Shown in pieces: positions 19,467-28,378 of a DNA stretch of 64,000 bases; the stretch's first letter is position 1; every line of letters starts with the position of its first letter. Location: NCBI RefSeq assembly GCF_000511175.1, contig NZ_KI866530.1, positions 3,102,064 to 3,166,063 of the forward strand, written 5' to 3'. Below the pieces are notes generated by a model. That model was not told the origin of the DNA. It saw only the letters and a program-made list of their open reading frames with translations, and ran no database searches. A program made the translations under genes and the position numbers. This DNA is from Sediminibacterium salmoneum NBRC 103935 (lineage in GTDB: Bacteria > Bacteroidota > Bacteroidia > Chitinophagales > Chitinophagaceae).

Positions 19467-20651
19467 ATGGAATCCAATACGCTACAACCGCATCATCGTT
19501 ATTTTACCTTTCAGTTTGGATTGCTCTGCGTGAGTAATTTTTTATTTTCAGCCAGCTTCAATATGATGATTCCTGAATTGCCCGGGTATTTAACCAAAAT
19601 AGGCGGAGCGGAATACAAGGGGCTGATCATTGCTTTATTTACGTTGATGGCTGGTATTTCCCGTCCATTTAGCGGGAAACTGACCGATACCATTGGCAGG
19701 GTGCCGGTAATGGTATTTGGCTCGCTTGTTTGTGTAGTGTGTAGTTTGCTGTATCCGGTGCTAACTTCTGTGGTAGGCTTTTTATTGCTGCGCTTTGTGC
19801 ATGGATTTTCAACCGGGTTCAAGCCCACTGCTACAGCCGCATACGGAGCCGATGTGGTGCATGAATCCAGAAGGGGAGAAGCCATGGGGGCATTGGCCAT
19901 TGGCTATACCATCGGGGCTTCAGCAGGCCCTATGCTGGGAAGTTACCTGGTAAATAATTTCGGATACAATCCCATGTTTTATATATCTGCTTTTTTAGCC
20001 CTTGGTTCGGTAATTATTTTATACAATGTAAGAGAGACCCTGCCTACTGCCCGTAAATTTAAGTGGAATGATTTGCAGATTCAGCGCAGCGATATTTTTG
20101 ACGCTTCTGCTTTAAGGCCAGCCATCATAACCTTATTGCTTTGTTTTTCCATTGGAACCATATTAACCATTGCACCGGATTTTAGTGAACACCTAGGACT
20201 GCACAACAAAGGGACTTTTTTTGCCTTTTTCACCGTGGCGTCTCTATTCATTCGTTTTGTTGCCGGAAAAATTTCTGATCAATACGGAAGAGTGCCTGTG
20301 CTGATAGGATCGAGTGCCGCATTGGTGGTTGCCATGGCTATTTTATCTCTTGCAGGATCGGTGCCGGTTATGTTGGCAGGGTCCGTTTTGTATGGCCTGA
20401 GCTGGGGTATCAACAGCCCGGTGATAACCGCCTGGACGGTAGATTTATGTGAGCCAGAAAACAGGGGTAAAGCAATAGCTTCCATGTACATCGCACTCGA
20501 GGTAGGCATTGGCACCGGTGCATTGTTTTCTAGCTGGATTTATCACAATGATGCCCGATATTTTATTTGGGCTTTTGCTACTCCGGCAGTGCTTTCTTTG
20601 GTGGCATGCCTGTTACTGATTAAATGGAATAATAAGCGGGCATCAGCGTAA
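19467..20651 (+). CDS. Major facilitator superfamily transporter
   Basis: An inner-membrane transporter of about 394 residues with 12 predicted helices. The MFS loop 2-3 motif appears as GKLTDTIGRVPVM and its second-half counterpart as GKISDQYGRVPVL. GATIGASAGPMLG-like sequence (here TIGASAGPMLGSYL) in helix 5 resembles antiporter-type exporters, hinting at drug or metabolite efflux. I chose the ATG at 19467, which places a short cytoplasmic tail before helix 1; the reading from 19383 overlaps the guaB promoter. It is divergent from guaB and overlaps the 3' end of dprA by 32 bp. The substrate is unknown. Confidence 0.87.
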   Translation: MESNTLQPHHRYFTFQFGLLCVSNFLFSASFNMMIPELPGYLTKIGGAEYKGLIIALFTLMAGISRPFSGKLTDTIGRVPVMVFGSLVCVVCSLLYPVLTSVVGFLLLRFVHGFSTGFKPTATAAYGADVVHESRRGEAMGALAIGYTIGASAGPMLGSYLVNNFGYNPMFYISAFLALGSVIILYNVRETLPTARKFKWNDLQIQRSDIFDASALRPAIITLLLCFSIGTILTIAPDFSEHLGLHNKGTFFAFFTVASLFIRFVAGKISDQYGRVPVLIGSSAALVVAMAILSLAGSVPVMLAGSVLYGLSWGINSPVITAWTVDLCEPENRGKAIASMYIALEVGIGTGALFSSWIYHNDARYFIWAFATPAVLSLVACLLLIKWNNKRASA

Positions 20652-21702
20652 GCTGATTGCCAGGTAATACCTGAATAATTTGTTTCATTTCCAAATCAAA
20701 AATCAGGCTGGCCAATTCGCCAAAACTCAATTGAGTAAATGCTAATAATTCATCTTGTGAAAACAGTTCTTTGGTTTTCAAAAACGCAATGCATTTTTTT
20801 TCTGTTTCATTCAAAGGAGCAAAAGCAGGTACCCAATTCAATTGCTGTAACAGATCTTCAGGATTGGTATAAATAGAAGCTCTGTTTTCTTGAATCAGTT
20901 TGTTGCAGCCCCTACTGCGCTGATCGGTAATTCTGCCGGGTACGGCAATCACATCGCGGTGGTACTGGGAAGCAAAATCTGCTGTAATGATGCTGCCTCC
21001 TTTTAAAGCCGTTTCAATCACAAGGGTGGCATCAGCCATACCCGCTACTACCCTGTTTCTTTTCGGAAAATTGTATTTCTCGGGAATGGTATTGCAATGA
21101 AACTCGGTTAATAATCCTCCTTGTGGAATCATAGCTTTGGCCAAGTTTTTATTGGGGGGAGGATAGATTTCATCCAAACCATGCGCCAATACACCAATGG
21201 TTTGCAGTCCGTTTTCCAAAGCCAGCTGATGAGCTATGGTATCAATGCCCAGGGCCAGACCACTTACAATCAATACTTCTTTGGGTAGGGCTTTCAACAG
21301 GGTTTCAATAATATGATATCCATAAGCAGTAGGCATTCTGGTACCCACTATGCTAATGATTTTAACCGCATTAAGATGGGCAGTTCCTTTGTAAAACAAT
21401 AAGGTTGGTGCATCTGGGCATTCTTTTAATTTCTGCGGATAACCAGGGTCGGTTATAAAGAGCGGAACAATTCTGTGCTGCTGAATAAACTGCAACATTT
21501 CTTTTGTTTTTTCATTGGGCAGAAAGGCTTTGATTTCCCTGGCCATTTTTTCTCTTACCCCCTTAACTGCACAAAGATCCGCAACAGCAGCGCTGAAAAT
21601 ATTTTCAACCGATTCAAATGCTTCCAGTAATAATTTCCGGGTAACCGGTCCTATAGAAGGGATTTGGGTAAAGGCAATTTGATTGAGCAGGGAATCATCC
21701 AT
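20620..21702 (-). CDS. dprA: DNA-processing protein DprA
   Basis: Loads RecA on incoming single-stranded DNA during natural transformation. An N-terminal HhH/SAM-like region (residues 1-70) leads into the Rossmann-like core with GTRMPTAYG, IVSGLALGIDTIAHQLAL, the conserved NRVVAGMADATLVIE, SGSxxTA-type sequence (here KGGSIITADFASQ) and VPGRITDQRSRGCNKLI. A C-terminal winged-helix domain (about residues 300-360) matches the usual DprA_WH extension. At 360 residues it is full length. It lies 55 bp after the PorE-like gene on the same strand. It is present in most bacteria, so competence is not proven. Confidence 0.95.
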   Translation of the reverse strand: MDDSLLNQIAFTQIPSIGPVTRKLLLEAFESVENIFSAAVADLCAVKGVREKMAREIKAFLPNEKTKEMLQFIQQHRIVPLFITDPGYPQKLKECPDAPTLLFYKGTAHLNAVKIISIVGTRMPTAYGYHIIETLLKALPKEVLIVSGLALGIDTIAHQLALENGLQTIGVLAHGLDEIYPPPNKNLAKAMIPQGGLLTEFHCNTIPEKYNFPKRNRVVAGMADATLVIETALKGGSIITADFASQYHRDVIAVPGRITDQRSRGCNKLIQENRASIYTNPEDLLQQLNWVPAFAPLNETEKKCIAFLKTKELFSQDELLAFTQLSFGELASLIFDLEMKQIIQVLPGNQLTLMPAYYSI

Positions 21703-21757
21703 ACAAGCTTTTGCGAAAACTAAAACAAGTGGAAGAAATGCCTTACGTATTTCTACT

Positions 21758-23674
21758 TTAGAGTCCGGTTATTTCAACGGAAGTTCTTCTGTTTTTAGCC
21801 CTGCCTTCGGGCGTATCATTGCCGGCAATAGGTTTGCTGCTTCCATATCCTTTGTGCGTGAGTCTTTCAGCTGCAATGCCTTTGGATTGCAAATAATCTA
21901 CAATGGCCAATGCCCTGTTTTTAGAGAGTAAAATATTGTCAGGCTCTTTGCCAGTATTATCGGTATGTCCGCTGATTTCAACTTTTAAGGAAGGATTCTC
22001 ATTCAATAGATTCACCAACTTGTCTAATTCAATGGATGCAGCTGGGGGCAAGTCAAAAGCATTGCTGGCAAACTCAATATTTTTAAAAGTAAACACTGCA
22101 TGAAGCTGAATGGGTTCAAGCGCTATATCCTGTATATATACACTGTCGGCTTCTTTATTTGCCAGCGAATATTGAGCACTATAAGGCAGATACCCTTTCC
22201 TGTTAACAGATAAGGTATAGTCTTTGCCAACCGGAAGGGTTACAAAATAACCACCTGTTTCATCGGTCTGAATTTTCATTAATACCACACGATCCTTGTT
22301 CTCAATTAACTCTACTAAAGAGGGCAATTTCTTGCCTGTAATTTTATCAGAAACAATTCCTTTGAGGTACAGTGTTCGGATGGGTCTTATTTTTTCCTTC
22401 AATGGAAAACGATACAAATCGAGTTCACCTCTGCTATCGAAACGATCACTGGAATAATAGGCGGTAAGTCCGTCTGCTGAAACAGCCATGCTCCCTTCAT
22501 TCTCAATGGTATTTATGGGATAACCCAGGTTCTCGGGAATACTCCATTCTCCATTGTTGTTTTTTCTGGTTACAAATAAATCAGCACCTCCATAACCCGG
22601 CAATCCATCCGAGGTAAAGTACAAAGTTTGATTGTCTGCATGAATAAACGGGGCCTGATCGTCTCCGGCTGAATTTATATGCGGTCCCATATTTTTGGCA
22701 GGAGACCATTTTCCATTGGGCAATCTTTCGCTGTAATACAAATCCCTGCTACCATAGCCTCCAGGCCGGTTGCTGCTGAAATACAAAACTCTTTTATCGG
22801 GGCTTAAACTGGGGGCACTCTCCCAGAATTCAGTATTGATGGAAGGTCCCAGGTTTTCAGGTTCACTCCATCCATCCGGGGTATAGTAAGAAATGTATAA
22901 ATCAAAATGATCGTAACCGCTTTCGGCAAACCTTCCGGTAAACAACATCCATTCCCCATCCTGAGAAACAGTAATGGCGCCCTTCTGTGCTTCCTCATTA
23001 ATGCGGCCCCCTATAGGAACCGATTTTGAAAATTGCTTTCCGAGAATGGTGCTGGAATAAAAATCTTCGCGCATGAATTTCCCCCTGCGGGTAAATACGA
23101 GTAAACTGTCGGTTACGGTAACCGAAGGATAATATTCGGAAGAACTTGAGTTTACACTGTCCCCTAAATTTTCAGGAAGGAAAACATAACTGGAATCGTT
23201 TGCCTGTTGCTTTGCATAATCAATGGCAAACTGATAGGTCTTTTTTCGGTACGCAGCACTTCGGATACTTCTGTCGTTTAGTTTGGGATTTTGCAGAAAT
23301 AGATTTACGGCTTTTAATGCCGCATCAAATTGTCCATCCCCCGCAAGGTTGATAGAGTAGGGAAGTAGATAAGGCTGAAAATAAATGGTATCGATGGCTC
23401 TTCCCAATTCATAAAACTGTAGAGAGCGTTTGTATTGTTTTAATTCTCCGAAAACACCTGCCAGCGATAGATAGGCATCTGCAAAATTTTTGTCTGCCTG
23501 AATACTTTCGAGCAAAACAGGAACAGCTTCTTTTAATGCGTCTTCTTTTAATAGGCCAATGGCTTTATCGTATAAAGCCATTGCTTTTTTATTCACTTTA
23601 TCAGGGTTGTATTGTTGAGCTGTAAGTATAAAACAGCTGGGAAACAGTAAAAGAAAACAAAGCCATTTTTTCAT
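21758..23674 (-). CDS. PorE-like protein: TPR, beta-propeller, carboxypeptidase-type domain and OmpA domain
   Basis: A 638-residue exported protein starting MKKWLCFLLLFPSCFI; the Cys in the signal could be a lipobox, but the site is not canonical. TPR repeats occupy about residues 25-135 (AYLSLAGVFGELKQY). WD40-like PD40 blades follow to about residue 430 (SPDKRVLYFSSNRPGGYGSRDLYY). Next is a carboxypeptidase regulatory-like domain (LKGIVSDKITGKKLPS), and last an OmpA/MotB peptidoglycan-binding domain (ISGHTDNTG, NRALAIVDYLQSKGI, KNRRTSVEI). This order matches PorE of the type IX secretion system, fitting the T9SS cargo nearby, but Bacteroidota have several such paralogues. It is followed by dprA on the same strand. 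Confidence 0.85.
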   Translation of the reverse strand: MKKWLCFLLLFPSCFILTAQQYNPDKVNKKAMALYDKAIGLLKEDALKEAVPVLLESIQADKNFADAYLSLAGVFGELKQYKRSLQFYELGRAIDTIYFQPYLLPYSINLAGDGQFDAALKAVNLFLQNPKLNDRSIRSAAYRKKTYQFAIDYAKQQANDSSYVFLPENLGDSVNSSSSEYYPSVTVTDSLLVFTRRGKFMREDFYSSTILGKQFSKSVPIGGRINEEAQKGAITVSQDGEWMLFTGRFAESGYDHFDLYISYYTPDGWSEPENLGPSINTEFWESAPSLSPDKRVLYFSSNRPGGYGSRDLYYSERLPNGKWSPAKNMGPHINSAGDDQAPFIHADNQTLYFTSDGLPGYGGADLFVTRKNNNGEWSIPENLGYPINTIENEGSMAVSADGLTAYYSSDRFDSRGELDLYRFPLKEKIRPIRTLYLKGIVSDKITGKKLPSLVELIENKDRVVLMKIQTDETGGYFVTLPVGKDYTLSVNRKGYLPYSAQYSLANKEADSVYIQDIALEPIQLHAVFTFKNIEFASNAFDLPPAASIELDKLVNLLNENPSLKVEISGHTDNTGKEPDNILLSKNRALAIVDYLQSKGIAAERLTHKGYGSSKPIAGNDTPEGRAKNRRTSVEITGL

Positions 23675-23781
23675 CGGGAACAAGTTCGGAAAAATTCAGG
23701 AGTTGCTTTGTTAATTTCATTTTGATTGCTGTTAAAATTTTTGGCGGCTGTAATTGAGTGTCTCGATTTGCTAAAAATAAA

Positions 23782-23802
23782 AACCCGGCACGGGGCCGGG
23801 TT
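23782..23802 (-). terminator. Terminator of the HmuY/TonB-receptor operon
   Basis: AACCCGGC and GCCGGGTT form an 8-bp stem around a 5-nt loop. On the minus strand it runs into a T-rich tail (TTTTATTTTTAG), directly downstream of the HmuY-like gene. Confidence 0.85.
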
Positions 23803-23828
23803 CTGTATTGGATTTTAAAAGCCTTTCC

Positions 23829-24488
23829 TTAGAAAGTTTTGGTTCCGTTTGGCTGGAAAGTATAACGGAAAGTATAATAACGTTGTGTGCTTAATTTAAC
23901 AGCATCCGGAGCAGTAGTAGCAGGCGTAGTACCACCTTTGTAGTAGTTCAGGATTTCTACTTTGGCATATTTGCCAGTAGCTGTTCTGATCACCAATACT
24001 CTACCAGGAATTGGATTTACCAATTGGTTAATACCATCATATGCATACCAGGCTCTGTTGCTTCCGGTAGGAATAGCGAATGCAGTAGGTGCATTATCAA
24101 TTCTGAACGTAGAGTCCGCAGGGATGGTTTTTAAATCGTCGAATAAACCCACGAATACAAATGCGCCAGCTCCGCCTGGACCACTGTTTCCGCTATTGGT
24201 AGCAATGGTGGTTCCTTTAAAAGCCAAGTCCCATTTGTTGCTGGCACTATCAGAAGCTGGAACAATTTTGTTGGATTCCAAGCTGAAGAAAGTATAGCGA
24301 CCTGCACCGTAAGGGAAGCCACCTGTAGGCGGAACTCCCGGAGTAATACCTATAATGGTATCAGCAGGCAAATCTTTTACAGTAATGGTTGAAACTACAT
24401 TGGTAGATCCTCCATTGTCATCTTTAGTACACGCCACAAATCCAATTGCAATGCCTAACACTAAAATCATCTTTTTCATCTTGCTCAT
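23829..24488 (-). CDS. HmuY-family haem-binding lipoprotein
   Basis: A 219-residue lipoprotein: MKKMILVLGIAIGFVACTKDD has a lipobox with the Cys at about residue 20. The body matches the HmuY family, whose Porphyromonas member captures haem at the cell surface: YTFFSLESNKIVPASDSAS followed by NKWDLAFKGT is typical. The start codon shares one base with the stop of the upstream TonB-dependent receptor gene (TAATG), so the two are translationally coupled like hmuY/hmuR, although here the receptor gene comes first. Haem as ligand is inferred from family and pairing; axial ligand residues cannot be assigned by eye. Confidence 0.85.
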   Translation of the reverse strand: MSKMKKMILVLGIAIGFVACTKDDNGGSTNVVSTITVKDLPADTIIGITPGVPPTGGFPYGAGRYTFFSLESNKIVPASDSASNKWDLAFKGTTIATNSGNSGPGGAGAFVFVGLFDDLKTIPADSTFRIDNAPTAFAIPTGSNRAWYAYDGINQLVNPIPGRVLVIRTATGKYAKVEILNYYKGGTTPATTAPDAVKLSTQRYYTFRYTFQPNGTKTF

Positions 24489-26587
24489 TATTTAGGGTTT
24501 TTATTAAAAAATTGATAGGATACGGTGAGATAAAAAGTTCTTCCCGGTAAGTTGGGGAGGTTAATTACGTCAGTATAGTTGAGTAAATTGTCGGTGCCTG
24601 CCTGCACGCTAAGTCCTTTGTTGAATTCATATCCTGCAGCTGCATTTACTTGAACATATCCTTTTGCAAATGCGTCGTTGGAATTAAAAAGGCCATTGCC
24701 ATCTGTATCGGTGGTAGTCCATCTGCTTCTGTAAACCACACGGGTGTTGGCAAAGAAGGCATTCTTTGCATACAATATTTTAAAGTTGGCCATATGTTTG
24801 CTTCTATTGGGCAAGCCCACATATTCGCTTCTGCTCATTCTTCTGCTGAAGCCATTCTGATCTCTGGTGAAAACTTTTCCGGCATTAATGGCATCAATCT
24901 CTGCCTGATCACCTGTCAATAAAAACTGATAGCCTGCTGTTAAGGAAAGATTTTTATTCATTTTGTATTGCACATCGGTTTCAATGCCCTGAGTAAAGGC
25001 ATTTTTTACATTGAGGTAACTAAAAATTTGTGCACCACCAGTTCTGTAAGCCACCAGTCTGCTATCGATTAGGTTTTCAATATTGTTTCTAAAAATATTG
25101 GCACTAACCAACCATTTACTATCCTGAAAATGTATCCCAATATTGAATCCAGTAGAGAACTCGGGCTTCAGGGTATTCAAACCATAGAAAGCAGGTTCCA
25201 GGCTGCTGATCTGTCCCAGTCTGTTGAGTTCACCAATAATTTTTTGTGCTTCCACCGAACCGAATACACTGTAACTGCCAGCAGCTGTGTTGGTGAAATT
25301 TAAGTAAAGCTGTCTGAAGTCAGGTGCTTTAAAACCTCTTCCCACACTGGCTTTTAACGAGAGCTTAGGGTTTATTTTATATTGCAAAGCCAGTTTGGGA
25401 CTGAAAGCGGCAGCAAATAATTCGTTGTGGTCGTAACGGGCACCTCCAATCAAAATCAATTGATCCAGGGCTTTCCATTCTGTCTGCAAATAGGCATACC
25501 CAATTCGATTGGTCTTAACACTGCTGCTGTTGTCGTAACGAGTGCTTCTGGCAGTTTCATTAATATAGCCTCCACCCACATTCATCTCTAATCGTTTGTT
25601 GAATTGAATATCAGTTTGGTTTTCTGCTCTTCCGAAACTTTGTCTGAACTCATCTACATAAGGTGCGCCGTTGTCGGTAATCAGGTCTTGAATGCTTTTG
25701 AAAAAAGTGCCGTAAAGACGGGTAGTATTTTTTACTTTTTCATTGAACTTATGCGCCAGTTGCAAACTGGTATTGAGGTCATTGTTTTTTTCATATCCCA
25801 CCGAATTAATCGCATTGCCATTATTGGTAACGGTAATATTATTTTGGATGGTTTCATTGTTCAATCTGAAAGAAACACTTACCTGTGTACGGTCGCTGAT
25901 GCGGAAGCCTAACTGGTGTTGTTGCGTAATTCTTTCAATGGGTGCAATGCTTCTTTCCCTGCTGTTCGGGCGGATACTGAATCCATCGGTGCGATAAAAG
26001 TTTCCGAAACCCTGATAATTAATACGACTGCTTCTGATGCCAGCTTTTAATCCAATATCTGCCGTGTTGTAAGTGCCATATCGGGCAGTTAGGCCAAGCG
26101 AATTGATTTTGGATTTGTCAGTGATAATATTGATAACACCGGCCATGGCTTCACTCCCATATAAGCTGGAAGAAGGGCCTCTAACAATTTCTATTTGTTT
26201 GATATTGCCTACTGCAATTCTTCTTAAATCTAGTACGCCACTGGTTCTGCCAATCAGGGGTTCACCGTCTATCAGAATCAACGTGTAATCAGGATTTAAA
26301 CCCTGCATGCTCACGCCTGTACCGAACCCATTGGTCATGAACAACCCAGTTTGTTCTGAAAGAATATCTGATAAACGAAGAGAGCCGGCTTGTTGAATGG
26401 TTTTTTGAGAAATGATTTGAACGGGAACGGCTACATTGGTTAGTTTTCTTTCTGTTTTGGTAGCGGTGAAAACAGTGATGGCATTCTCACCAACCAAAGT
26501 ATCTTTTTGCTGTGCAGCCTTGTTTTGTGCAATCAAGGTTTGTGAAAGAAATCCCGCGCAAAGGGGCAACATAAACCGCTTCATCAT
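24488..26587 (-). CDS. TonB-dependent outer-membrane receptor (HmuR-like)
   Basis: A receptor of about 699 residues with a signal peptide (PLCAGFLSQTLIAQ). The plug domain runs from about residue 40 (VFTATKTERKLTNV) through LSEQTGLFMTNGFG, LIDGEPLIGRTSG and IEIVRGPSSSLYGSEAMAGVINIIT. A beta-barrel follows, ending in an aromatic residue-rich strand (TFYLTVSYQFF). It lacks the carboxypeptidase-like N-terminal domain of SusC proteins, so it resembles classical siderophore/haem receptors. The ATG at 26587 is preferred over the GTG at 26593. Coupling with the HmuY-like gene suggests haem uptake, and a palindrome 13 nt upstream is a candidate metal or haem-responsive operator. Confidence 0.88.
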   Translation of the reverse strand: MMKRFMLPLCAGFLSQTLIAQNKAAQQKDTLVGENAITVFTATKTERKLTNVAVPVQIISQKTIQQAGSLRLSDILSEQTGLFMTNGFGTGVSMQGLNPDYTLILIDGEPLIGRTSGVLDLRRIAVGNIKQIEIVRGPSSSLYGSEAMAGVINIITDKSKINSLGLTARYGTYNTADIGLKAGIRSSRINYQGFGNFYRTDGFSIRPNSRERSIAPIERITQQHQLGFRISDRTQVSVSFRLNNETIQNNITVTNNGNAINSVGYEKNNDLNTSLQLAHKFNEKVKNTTRLYGTFFKSIQDLITDNGAPYVDEFRQSFGRAENQTDIQFNKRLEMNVGGGYINETARSTRYDNSSSVKTNRIGYAYLQTEWKALDQLILIGGARYDHNELFAAAFSPKLALQYKINPKLSLKASVGRGFKAPDFRQLYLNFTNTAAGSYSVFGSVEAQKIIGELNRLGQISSLEPAFYGLNTLKPEFSTGFNIGIHFQDSKWLVSANIFRNNIENLIDSRLVAYRTGGAQIFSYLNVKNAFTQGIETDVQYKMNKNLSLTAGYQFLLTGDQAEIDAINAGKVFTRDQNGFSRRMSRSEYVGLPNRSKHMANFKILYAKNAFFANTRVVYRSRWTTTDTDGNGLFNSNDAFAKGYVQVNAAAGYEFNKGLSVQAGTDNLLNYTDVINLPNLPGRTFYLTVSYQFFNKNPK

Positions 26588-26599
26588 ACTCACTAATTA

Positions 26600-26617
26600 G
26601 AGTGCAAAATTGCACTC
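26600..26617. promoter_or_regulatory. Palindromic operator candidate upstream of the haem-uptake operon
   Basis: GAGTGCAAAATTGCACTC: two perfect 8-bp half sites with a 2-bp spacer, 13 nt before the receptor ATG. A second inverted pair (AATTGTCAC at 26630-26638, GTGACAATT at 26682-26690) lies further upstream in the same 120-bp gap. Confidence 0.5.
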
Positions 26618-26714
26618 GCCTTCCTCGTGAATTGTCACAGAACTGTAGAAGAAGAACCCTTGTTTTGCTTTTTACAAAGCAGTGACAATTGCACTGCAGA
26701 AGGGTTGGTAACGA

Positions 26715-27329
26715 TTAAGGGATATTCAAGTATTTGTGTACCTGCAAACTCAATCGCCACTTGGGGTTTTCTTTGATATAATCCAATATCAGCGGGGTCA
26801 TTTCATTGGCTTTTTCCCATTCGGGTTGCAGGTATAAATGACAATTAGCAGGAACTTTTGCAGCATATTCCTCTGCCCATTTAAAATCGTGTTTATTAAA
26901 AACGACCACTTTTAATTCATTGGCTTTTTCCACTACTTCGGGCAGGGGTGCTTTGAATTTTTTGGGTGATAAGCAAATCCAATCCCAATGGCCGCTCAAC
27001 GGCGAAGAGCCGGAGGTTTCCATATTGGTTTCGAAACCTGCGGCATGCAAGGCTTCCGTTAAAATATCCAGCTTGTGCAGTAAAGGTTCTCCACCCGTAA
27101 TCACGGCCAGTCTTCCCCGATAACTGCTTGCTTTGGCCACTATTTCTTCTACGGAAATTACCGGGTGTTTGCTGGCATCCCAGCTGTCTTTTACATCGCA
27201 CCAAACACAGCCTACATCGCATCCGCCGAGTCTGATAAAATAGGCAGCGCGTCCCTGATGGGCGCCCTCTCCCTGTAAAGTGTAGAAGGCTTCCATAACC
27301 GGCAGTTCTGATCCCACGGGCAATTGCAT
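26715..27329 (-). CDS. queE: 7-carboxy-7-deazaguanine synthase QueE
   Basis: A radical-SAM enzyme of 204 residues in queuosine (7-deazapurine) biosynthesis; it contracts carboxy-tetrahydropterin to 7-carboxy-7-deazaguanine. The N-terminus has EAFYTLQGEGAHQGRAAYFIRLGGC, and the cluster motif CDVGCVWCD gives the CxxxCxxC that binds the 4Fe-4S cluster. GGEPLLH follows, and WEKANE sits near the C-terminus. The start codon shares a base with the folD stop (TAATG). No other queuosine genes are in the window. The known deazapurine DNA-modification (dpd) genes are also absent, so a tRNA role is the default. Confidence 0.94.
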   Translation of the reverse strand: MQLPVGSELPVMEAFYTLQGEGAHQGRAAYFIRLGGCDVGCVWCDVKDSWDASKHPVISVEEIVAKASSYRGRLAVITGGEPLLHKLDILTEALHAAGFETNMETSGSSPLSGHWDWICLSPKKFKAPLPEVVEKANELKVVVFNKHDFKWAEEYAAKVPANCHLYLQPEWEKANEMTPLILDYIKENPKWRLSLQVHKYLNIP

Positions 27330-28207
27330 TATCCTCTGTTATTTAAATAAGCTTGTAAAGTATTTTTAAGCAAACCTGCAATGGTCATTAAACCCACACC
27401 ACCTGGTACCGGTGTAATAGCACTGGCAAGGGTTGAAACAGATTCGTAGTGTACATCTCCTTTTATCCTGAATCCTTTTTTAGCGGTGGCATCTGTTACA
27501 CGGGTAATGCCCACATCAATAATAACCGCACCAGGTTTTACCATATCGGGGGTTACAAATTCAGGTTTACCCAAAGCAGCAACTAATATATCGGCTTGCT
27601 GGCAAATCTCTTTCAGGTTGGGGGTATGAGAATGACAAAGGGTTACCGTGCAGTTCCCCTGTGGTATATTGCTACTTAATAGTATACTCATGGGTCTGCC
27701 CACAATATTGCTGCGACCAATTACTACCGCGTGTTTTCCTTTGGTAGGGATGTTAAAATGTTCCAGCATTAATAAGATTCCGTAAGGAGTGGCAGGAATA
27801 AAAGTCGGAAGCCCCTGAACCAGACGGCCAATATTGCTGGGATGAAAACCATCCACATCCTTGCGAGGATCAATGGTTTCTATGACTTTTTCTTCACTAA
27901 CATGTTTCGGTAAGGGAAGTTGCACCAGTATTCCATCAATAGCTGGGTTCTGGTTCAGCGATTGTATGGTCTCTAGTAGTTCAGATTCGGTGCATTCTTC
28001 CGGCAGGCGGATCAAAGTTGACTCAAAACCAGTCTCCTCACAGTTTTTGACTTTGCTGGCAACATAGGTTTCGCTGGCTCCGTTGTTTCCCACTAAAATA
28101 GCTGCCAGGTGTGGGGCAGGAAGGCCTTTATCATGTAATTCAGCGGTTTTTGCTTTCAGATTTTCTTTTACTGCTGCTGAAGCCAGCTTGCCATCTAGTA
28201 CTAACAT
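27329..28207 (-). CDS. folD: Bifunctional methylene-THF dehydrogenase / methenyl-THF cyclohydrolase
   Basis: A 292-residue cytosolic enzyme converting 5,10-methylene-THF to 10-formyl-THF with NADP+. The catalytic region shows ETYVASKVKNCEETGF (Tyr and Lys of the active site) and VQLPLPKHV. The cofactor-binding half has DVDGFHPSNIG, VVIGRSNIVGRPM, TVTLCHSHT, AVIIDVGI and the signature PVPGGVGLMTIAGLL. The length is normal. It is the first gene of a folD-queE unit. The -7 promoter box ends 4 nt upstream of the ATG, so the transcript is probably leaderless. Confidence 0.97.
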   Translation of the reverse strand: MLVLDGKLASAAVKENLKAKTAELHDKGLPAPHLAAILVGNNGASETYVASKVKNCEETGFESTLIRLPEECTESELLETIQSLNQNPAIDGILVQLPLPKHVSEEKVIETIDPRKDVDGFHPSNIGRLVQGLPTFIPATPYGILLMLEHFNIPTKGKHAVVIGRSNIVGRPMSILLSSNIPQGNCTVTLCHSHTPNLKEICQQADILVAALGKPEFVTPDMVKPGAVIIDVGITRVTDATAKKGFRIKGDVHYESVSTLASAITPVPGGVGLMTIAGLLKNTLQAYLNNRG

Positions 28208-28211
28208 GGCG

Positions 28212-28219
28212 CAAAATTA
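28212..28219 (-). promoter_or_regulatory. folD -7 promoter box
   Basis: TAATTTTG on the minus strand, an exact TAnnTTTG match, with 4 nt between the box and the folD ATG. A T-rich stretch sits about 21 nt further upstream where the -33 element is expected. Confidence 0.6.
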
Positions 28220-28288
28220 CCAATTTTAAGGAGGAACGGTTAAAAAAATGCAACAGCGATTAAAATTCAGTAATATTAAGAAAAAGTC

Positions 28289-28353
28289 AATTTATATAGA
28301 CGGTAGTGTTAAAAATTGATTTATATTAGCGGTATTGTTAAAAATTTTAACAA
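28289..28353 (+). repeat. Tandem 29-bp repeat and palindrome in the susC upstream region
   Basis: Units 28289-28317 and 28318-28346 are head-to-tail and agree at 24 of 29 positions; both contain CGGTANTGTTAAAAATT. The second unit runs into the 19-nt inverted repeat TTGTTAAAAATTTTAACAA (28335-28353), 25 nt before the susC ATG. Repeated half sites at this distance suggest a regulator-binding region. Confidence 0.6.
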
Positions 28354-28378
28354 TTTTTCTAAATCAAAAATCTAACAC

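Noticed and set aside
26715..27329. QueE as part of a deazapurine DNA-modification (dpd) cluster
   Set aside because: Its neighbours are folD and a haem-uptake operon; no DpdA or other dpd-type gene is in the window.
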